DNA of 64,000 nucleotides from Streptomyces sp. NRRL WC-3742 (GTDB lineage Bacteria > Actinomycetota > Actinomycetes > Streptomycetales > Streptomycetaceae): positions 1 to 64,000 of the forward strand of contig NZ_JOCF01000033.1 in the NCBI RefSeq assembly GCF_000720635.1, given 5' to 3'. Under the pieces are notes generated by a model. It saw only the letters and a list, made by a program, of their open reading frames with translations. It did no database searches and was not told where the DNA came from. Numbering within the stretch: position 1 is the first letter of the stretch; each line of letters begins with the position of its first letter. This document shows, piece by piece, positions 59,388 through 64,000 of the stretch. The translations under genes and the position numbers were made by a program.

Positions 59388-60083
59388 TCAGTCCAGCTGC
59401 TGGTTCAGCTCCTCCAGGGCGCCGGTCACGATGGTGCGCATCGCCTGCTCGGCGCGCCCGGCCTCCCCGGCCCAGATCGCCTCGGCGACCTCGCGGTGCA
59501 GCCGGATCGCGTACGACTCCGGCTGATGCGGCATCAGGTGGTACTCGGTGCGCCCGGTGAGCACCGCCCCCACGGTGTCCCCGAGGTGGGCGAACATCTC
59601 GTTGCCCGAGGCGCGCAGGATCAGCGCGTGGTAGGCGATGTCGTGCCGCAGGAAGGTGCTGAGGTCCGCCGCCCGCGCCGAGACCGTCAACTCGACGGCA
59701 AGCGAGCTGAGTTCGCGCCGCTCGTCGTCGCTGGCGTGGACGGCGGCGAGCGCGGCGGCGGCCGGTTCCACGGCGACCCGCAGCGAGCCGAGCGAGCGCA
59801 GCTGGGCGGAGCGGTCCGCGCCGGCCAGGCGCCAGCGGATCACCATCGGGTCGAAGACGTCCCAGAGCGACCTGGGCTGCACGGTGATCCCGACCCTGCG
59901 GCGGGAGGCCACCAGGCGCATGCCCTCCAGGATCCGCACAGCCTCCCGGACGACCGTCCGGGAGACCCCGAAGCGCTCCTCCAGATCCTCCCCGCGCAGC
60001 ACCGCCCCCTCGGGGATCTCCCCCGACGCGATCGCCGGCCCGAGCTCGGCAAGCAGCCGGCCGGGCAGCCCCTGGATCTCCAT
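59388..60083 (-). CDS. gntR: GntR/FadR-type regulator of gluconate genes
   Basis: A 231-residue FadR-subfamily GntR. N-terminal winged helix: GLPGRLLAELGPAIASGEIP, then LEERFGVSRTVVREAVRILEGMRLV. C-terminal FCD helical ligand domain with metal-binding histidines in FLRHDIAYHALILRASGN and IRLHREVAEAI. Next to and divergent from gntK-gntP, it is the local gluconate repressor, probably released by gluconate or gluconate-6-phosphate. It likely binds both TATGACG half-sites in the 150-bp gap. Confidence 0.92.
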   Translation of the reverse strand: MEIQGLPGRLLAELGPAIASGEIPEGAVLRGEDLEERFGVSRTVVREAVRILEGMRLVASRRRVGITVQPRSLWDVFDPMVIRWRLAGADRSAQLRSLGSLRVAVEPAAAALAAVHASDDERRELSSLAVELTVSARAADLSTFLRHDIAYHALILRASGNEMFAHLGDTVGAVLTGRTEYHLMPHQPESYAIRLHREVAEAIWAGEAGRAEQAMRTIVTGALEELNQQLD

Positions 60084-60152
60084 CCGCTCAGCCTAGACGC
60101 CGCCCCGCCGCGCGTGCGAAGGACCCCTGCGACGCACCCCACAGTCCAAAAG

Positions 60153-60205
60153 TATGACGATTTGGTTTCCGCCACTTGAATACGTCATATCTTTGAGGCG
60201 ATAGT
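60153..60205 (+). promoter_or_regulatory. gnt operator pair and promoter
   Basis: TATGACG (60153-60159) and its inverted copy CGTCATA (60183-60189) lie 23 bp apart between gntR and gntK. The second overlaps the spacer of a promoter: TTGAAT (60176-60181) and GATAGT (60200-60205), spacing 18. GntR binding would cover the promoter and, by looping or side-by-side occupancy, its own gene. Confidence 0.72.
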
Positions 60206-60233
60206 GGCGGCCTGCAACGAAGGAGCACCACCC

Positions 60234-60791
60234 ATGGCTCTCAGCGCCGAGAACCGTGCCGTCCCCGGGACCACCCCCCTCACCGTCGTGGTGATGGGCG
60301 TCTCAGGCGTCGGCAAGACCACCCTGGCCCGCCTCCTGGCCGACCGCCTCGATCTCCCCTTCGCCGAGGCGGACGAGTTCCACCCGCCGGCCAACATCGC
60401 CAAGATGTCCGCCGGCACCCCGCTGGACGACCGGGACCGTGAACCCTGGCTGCGCGCCATCGGCGCCTGGCTGAAGGAGCACGCCGAGGACGGCACCGGC
60501 GGTGTGGTCACCTGCTCGGCGCTGAAGCACGGCTACCGCGACATCCTGCGCGCGGCCGCCCCGGGCGCCTTCTTCCTGCACCTCAGCGGCGGTCACGACC
60601 TGGTCGAGGACCGGATCGCCCACCGCACCGGCCACTTCATGCCGGCCTCGCTGCTCGACTCCCAGTACGCCACCTTGGAGGCCCTGGGCGCGGACGAGCT
60701 CGGTGCCGTACTGGACGTCGGCCCGTCCCCCGAAGAACTCGTCGAGAAGGCCGTGGCGCTGCTGCGGCCGGTCAATGGAGACCTCGCGTGA
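60234..60791 (+). CDS. gntK: Gluconokinase
   Basis: A 185-residue enzyme of the GntK/shikimate kinase fold. Walker A VMGVSGVGKTTLARLLAD, FAEADEFHPPANIAKMSAG (substrate and LID motif), LDDRDREPWLRAIGAWL and VVTCSALKHGYRDILR are all diagnostic. It phosphorylates gluconate to 6-phosphogluconate for the pentose phosphate route. ATG 60234 follows AAGGAG. Its stop overlaps the gntP start by 4 bp, showing translational coupling. Confidence 0.96.
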   Translation: MALSAENRAVPGTTPLTVVVMGVSGVGKTTLARLLADRLDLPFAEADEFHPPANIAKMSAGTPLDDRDREPWLRAIGAWLKEHAEDGTGGVVTCSALKHGYRDILRAAAPGAFFLHLSGGHDLVEDRIAHRTGHFMPASLLDSQYATLEALGADELGAVLDVGPSPEELVEKAVALLRPVNGDLA

Positions 60792-62179
60792 TTGCCCCCA
60801 CCCTCCTCGCGGCCGCCCCACCGGCCCTGCCGCACACCAGCAGTGACTCCCAGCTGCTCGTCGCCGTCCTGCTCAGCATCGGCGCGATCGTCCTGCTGAT
60901 CACCAAGTTCAAGCTGCACCCCTTCCTCGCCCTCACCCTGGGCTCCGGGCTGCTGGCCGCCGTCGCGGGCGCGCCCTTCGACAAGCTGCTCAGCAGCTTC
61001 TCCACGGGCTTCGGCTCCACCGTGGCCGGCGTCGGCCTGCTGATCGGCCTGGGCGCGATGCTCGGCAAGCTGCTCGCCGACTCCGGCGGCGCCAACATCA
61101 TCGCGGACACCGTCCTGTCCCGTACGGGCAACAGGGCGCTGCCCTGGGCGATGGCGCTGATCGCGGCGGTCCTGGGCCTGCCGCTGTTCTTCGAGGTCGG
61201 CGTCGTCCTGCTGATCCCGATTGTGCTGCTGGTCGCCCGTCGCGGCAACGTGCCGCTGATGCGGGTCGGCATCCCGGCCCTGGCGGGCCTGTCGGTGCTG
61301 CACGGCCTGGTGCCCCCGCACCCGGGCCCGCTGGTGGCCGTCGACGCGCTCAAGGCCGACCTCGGCGTCACCCTGGCCCTGGGCCTGCTGGTCGCCGTCC
61401 CGACGCTGATCATCGCCGGCCCGCTGTTCTCCCGCCTCGCCGAGCGCTGGGTCGGCCCGCTGGAGATCCCGGCCGCCACCGCCCCCGAGGAGAGCGACCG
61501 CCCCGAGCGCACCCCGTCCTTCGGCGCGGTGATGGCGACCATCCTGCTGCCGGTCGTGCTGATGCTCGGCAAGGCCCTCGCCGACGTGGTGATCGACGAC
61601 CCGAAGGCGCTCGGCCAGCGGGTGTTCGACTTCGTCGGCTCCCCGCTGATCGCCCTGCTCGCCGCGACCCTGCTCGGCATGCTGACCCTCGGCAGGGCGG
61701 CCGGCTTCGACAAGGCGCGGATCTCCGACACCGTCGGCAAGTCCCTGGGCCCGATCGCCGGCATCGTCTTCATCGTCGGCGCGGGCGGCGGCTTCAAGCA
61801 GACCCTGATCGACGTGGGCGTGGGCAACGCGGTCAGCGAGTGGTCCGGCAAGTGGCACATCTCCGCCCTGCTGCTGGGCTGGCTGATCGCGGTGCTGATC
61901 CGCCTGGCCACCGGCTCGGCCACGGTCGCCACCATCACCGCGGCGGGCATCGTCTCCCCGCTCGCGGCGAACATGTCCTCCACCCACGCGGCCCTGCTGG
62001 TACTCGCGATCGGCGCGGGCTCGCTGTTCCTGTCGCACGTCAACGACGCGGGCTTCTGGCTGGTGAAGGAGTACTTCGGGATGAGCGTCGGGCAGACGCT
62101 CAAGTCCTGGTCGGTGATGGAGACGGTGATCTCGGTGGTGGCGATCGCCCTGATCATGCCGCTCAGCCTGATCATCTGA
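60788..62179 (+). CDS. gntP: Gluconate permease (GntP family)
   Basis: A 463-residue transporter of the GntP family. About 12-14 membrane helices; GFGSTVAGVGLLIGLGAMLGK, GLPLFFEVGVVLLIPI, LSVLHGLVPPHPGPL and GSATVATITAAGIVSP are conserved blocks, with VNDAGFWLVKEYFGMS near the C-terminus. It imports gluconate by proton symport. GTG at 60788 overlaps gntK. The pair gntK-gntP divergent from gntR is the standard streptomycete gluconate locus. Confidence 0.95.
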   Translation: MIAPTLLAAAPPALPHTSSDSQLLVAVLLSIGAIVLLITKFKLHPFLALTLGSGLLAAVAGAPFDKLLSSFSTGFGSTVAGVGLLIGLGAMLGKLLADSGGANIIADTVLSRTGNRALPWAMALIAAVLGLPLFFEVGVVLLIPIVLLVARRGNVPLMRVGIPALAGLSVLHGLVPPHPGPLVAVDALKADLGVTLALGLLVAVPTLIIAGPLFSRLAERWVGPLEIPAATAPEESDRPERTPSFGAVMATILLPVVLMLGKALADVVIDDPKALGQRVFDFVGSPLIALLAATLLGMLTLGRAAGFDKARISDTVGKSLGPIAGIVFIVGAGGGFKQTLIDVGVGNAVSEWSGKWHISALLLGWLIAVLIRLATGSATVATITAAGIVSPLAANMSSTHAALLVLAIGAGSLFLSHVNDAGFWLVKEYFGMSVGQTLKSWSVMETVISVVAIALIMPLSLII

Positions 62180-62200
62180 CGGCACCCCCCACGACGCCGA

Positions 62201-62235
62201 ACGGGCGGGCGCTCCACCTGGGAGCGCCCGCCCGT
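62201..62235. terminator. 15-bp hairpin after gntP
   Basis: Arms ACGGGCGGGCGCTCC (62201-62215) and its complement (62221-62235) surround the loop ACCTG. It lies between convergent gntP and the lipoprotein gene and probably terminates both. Confidence 0.82.
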
Positions 62236-62257
62236 CCGCGTCCGGTGACGGCTGCTG

Positions 62258-62743
62258 CTACTTCAGCAGGACCTTCCAGCCGTCCTCACCCGCGTGCCCG
62301 TCCTGGCGCAGCTGGATCTCCTTGACCTGGCCGGTGGCGTGGAAGGTGAGCACCACGGCCTGCCGATCGGTCGGGTCGTCCTGGAAGTCGGCGGTGACGG
62401 CTCCCTGCGCGCCCTTCCCGTAGTCGCGGACCCAGGCCGCCGAGGCGTCCTTGCGCTCGGCGGTCGTGCCTTCCGAGGCGGCGAGCTTCGTCAGCCGGTC
62501 CGAGGAGCCGTCGGCGAGCCGCCAGACCACCTGCTGGACGAGGCCCAGCGTGTCGGTGGTCGGATAGCCGGCGACCTTCAGGTGCGGATGGCCGGCGTAG
62601 TCGCCCGCGTACTCCAGCTCGGCGTCCGAGGGGCCGCCGCAGCCCGCCAGTACGGCGGAGGCGAGCAGCGCCGCGAGCACGGCCGCGCCGGGCAGGGGAC
62701 GAAGGCGGGGACGAGATCGGGGACGGAGGCGGGGACGGACCAT
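62258..62743 (-). CDS. Lipoprotein of unknown function
   Basis: A 161-residue exported lipoprotein. The N-terminus has many arginines, a hydrophobic run and a lipobox LLASAVLAGCGG with the lipidated Cys near residue 35. The mature part begins SDAELEYAGDYAGHPHLKVAGYPTTD and contains KEIQLRQDGHAGEDGWKVLLK at the end; no known domain is recognised. Its ATG overlaps the stop of the upstream amidase-domain gene (TGATG), so the two are coupled and may act together in the cell wall. Confidence 0.8.
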   Translation of the reverse strand: MVRPRLRPRSRPRLRPLPGAAVLAALLASAVLAGCGGPSDAELEYAGDYAGHPHLKVAGYPTTDTLGLVQQVVWRLADGSSDRLTKLAASEGTTAERKDASAAWVRDYGKGAQGAVTADFQDDPTDRQAVVLTFHATGQVKEIQLRQDGHAGEDGWKVLLK

Positions 62744-64000
62744 CAGCTGGTTCCGAGCGGGCGGACGACGACGAACCACTCGATCGGGTCACCCTTCTGC
62801 CGGTAGTAGGACAGCACCTCGTCCAGTGTGGTGACGCCCTGGCGCCCGTGCTGGCGCAGTTCCATGCGTGCTCCCCAACTGACCACCACCGCGGTGTGGT
62901 TGATCACCTTCTCGTTGCGCCACTTGAAGAACACCACGTCGCCGGGCCGCGCCTCGGACGTCCACCGGAGCCAGGTCGAGTACCGGTGGTTGAGCAGGTG
63001 CCGCTGCAGGTTGGCGGCGCCGGCCCAGGTGTAGCTGCGGTTGAGGTGCCAGCCGAAGAACCACTGGTCGTTCTGCCACCACGCGCCGTCGGTCCACTTC
63101 CAGCCGTACCGGTAGCGCATGCCGCCACCGTAGTAGAGCGCCTTGGAGACGAAGTTGGTGCAGTCCTGCTTGTAGTCCCACTTGATCCCGACGTTGCGGC
63201 GGGCCCAGTCGGCGGTGCCGTTGTAGTTGTACCCGGCGGGGACGGCGCCGCCGGCCGGCGTGGCCGGCTTGACGGGGAAGCCGTCGGCGTCGAGCGGCAC
63301 CGCCTTCTGCGCGTCGGCCGGGTCGGGCTGGCCGGCGTCGGCCACCTCCACCTGGGCCTGGGCGCTCGCCGAGGCGGACAGCTTCTGCTGGGCGGCGAGG
63401 TCGTCGGCCTCGGTGGCCAGCAGCGCGGCGGTGCCGACGTTGAACTCGAACCGCTTGGCGCCGACGCTCTCGCTGGGCGAGTCCACGCCGCCGGCGCGGA
63501 TCATCACCGAGTCCTTGACGGTGGCGCGCACCACGACCTTCCCGGCCGTCTGCTGGTCGACCACCACGTCGGTCAGCGAGACCGCCGCCGCGACGTACTG
63601 CTCGTTCTGCGTGGCCAGCGCCTCGCGGTTGGCGACGAGCGAAGCCTCCTGGGTGGCCAGCAGGTCGACGAAGACGGTGCCGTGCGCGGCCTCGGCGGCG
63701 GCGTCCGGCGCGGTGAAGCCCGGCCTCATCTTGATCTTGTTGCGGGCGTCCAGGTACTCCTGCACGTAGCCGCGGTACTGGTCCGGCCCGCCCGCGGTGG
63801 GCGCGCCCTGGACGACCGGTGAGGCGGCCGGGGCGGCACTGCCGTAGCTGCTGCGGGCGGTGACCAGCACGCGGTAGGACCGGCTGTTGTCCAGCCCGGT
63901 GAACGTGGCGCGCACGTCCCCGGTGCTCTGCTCCTGGACGAGCACGCCCGCCGAGGTCTCCACCCGGACGGCGTAGCCGACCTCGCCCACCGACCCCCGG
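62743..64000 (-). CDS. Amidase-domain protein with fibronectin-like region, N-terminus outside window
   Basis: The window shows the C-terminal 419 residues. An FnIII-like segment ends near GLDNSRSYRVLVTARSS. A helical region and a DUF-like mid-part follow, then an Amidase_6-type domain with its putative nucleophile in YKQDCTNFVSKALYYGGG and a histidine in EKVINHTAVVVSWG. It also has many tryptophans (WKWTDGAWWQNDQWFFGW). Related proteins are exported cell-wall amidases or peptidases. The start lies beyond base 64000. The lipoprotein gene is coupled downstream. Confidence 0.8.
   Translation of the reverse strand, partial: RGSVGEVGYAVRVETSAGVLVQEQSTGDVRATFTGLDNSRSYRVLVTARSSYGSAAPAASPVVQGAPTAGGPDQYRGYVQEYLDARNKIKMRPGFTAPDAAAEAAHGTVFVDLLATQEASLVANREALATQNEQYVAAAVSLTDVVVDQQTAGKVVVRATVKDSVMIRAGGVDSPSESVGAKRFEFNVGTAALLATEADDLAAQQKLSASASAQAQVEVADAGQPDPADAQKAVPLDADGFPVKPATPAGGAVPAGYNYNGTADWARRNVGIKWDYKQDCTNFVSKALYYGGGMRYRYGWKWTDGAWWQNDQWFFGWHLNRSYTWAGAANLQRHLLNHRYSTWLRWTSEARPGDVVFFKWRNEKVINHTAVVVSWGARMELRQHGRQGVTTLDEVLSYYRQKGDPIEWFVVVRPLGTS

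Noticed and set aside
1..64000. tRNA, rRNA, insertion sequence, integrase or phage genes
   Set aside because: None recognised on either strand by motif or structure; small structured RNAs would need a covariance-model search to exclude.

Overview
The window is about 64 kb of very GC-rich chromosome with strong third-position GC bias, frequent GTG starts and AGGAGG-like ribosome sites. The gene content (mycothiol-dependent isomerase family, DUF397, DUF6643, DUF6191, an NsdA/ORF1590-type developmental regulator, PadR and ROK regulators, secreted GH18 chitinase, condensin-like SMC operon) points to a Streptomycetaceae actinomycete such as Streptomyces or Kitasatospora. No prophage, integrase, transposase, rRNA, tRNA or CRISPR array was recognised. 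It reads as ordinary core or near-core chromosome with unusual intergenic repeats.

Layout. 0-9 kb: end of etfA, a MatB-type malonyl-CoA ligase, a secreted NlpC/P60 hydrolase, a ribokinase-type sugar kinase, a TmrB-like kinase fused to Nudix, a DUF4184 membrane protein, an M20 dipeptidase and a geranylgeranyl-reductase-family flavoprotein. 9-16 kb: a large chitinase with a recognisable chitin-type promoter, RidA, an ATP-grasp protein, an enoyl-CoA hydratase, a mycothiol-dependent isomerase-family protein, a hexapeptide acyltransferase and HutD. 16-26 kb: MFS exporter divergent from a ROK regulator, a Cds1-like PLP enzyme, a beta-helix/AAA+ fusion, a MOSC protein, DUF6643 and MscL. 26-34 kb: two glycosyltransferases, an atypical DsbA-like protein, a racemase, a polysaccharide deacetylase, Nudix, an orphan DhaM and DUF397. 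35-46 kb: a cysteine-type leader peptide ahead of an acyl-CoA-dehydrogenase-like flavoprotein, a kinase-like phosphotransferase, the NsdA-type regulator, a PAS protein, a HEAT-repeat protein, UppP, a methyltransferase, and PadR with its divergent hydrolase. 46-50 kb: an APH(6)-type kinase and the 5-oxoprolinase genes pxpA-pxpB-pxpC. 50-59 kb: a four-gene operon of a kleisin-like protein, a winged-helix (KITE-like) protein, a 1,527-residue SMC/MukB-like ATPase and a metallophosphoesterase. 59-62 kb: the gluconate module gntR / gntK-gntP. 62-64 kb: a lipoprotein and a truncated amidase-domain protein.

The most notable structures are these. (1) The condensin-like operon ends in a calcineurin-type phosphoesterase instead of the JetD/MksG nuclease of Wadjet/MksBEFG systems. 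(2) Three dispersed arrays of the 14-bp palindrome ACTAC-N4-GTAGT at an exact 17-bp period can fold into a 48-nt hairpin. (3) Two heptanucleotide arrays fill intergenic gaps up to or into the stop codons and invert in the middle. (4) A 27-codon leader peptide (Cys3, Cys24) has its own promoter and is probably leaderless. (5) Short tandem duplications (15-16 bp) lie in several 5' leaders, two of them including the ribosome-binding site. Many convergent gene pairs are separated by long perfect hairpins (15-20 bp stems) that probably act as bidirectional terminators.
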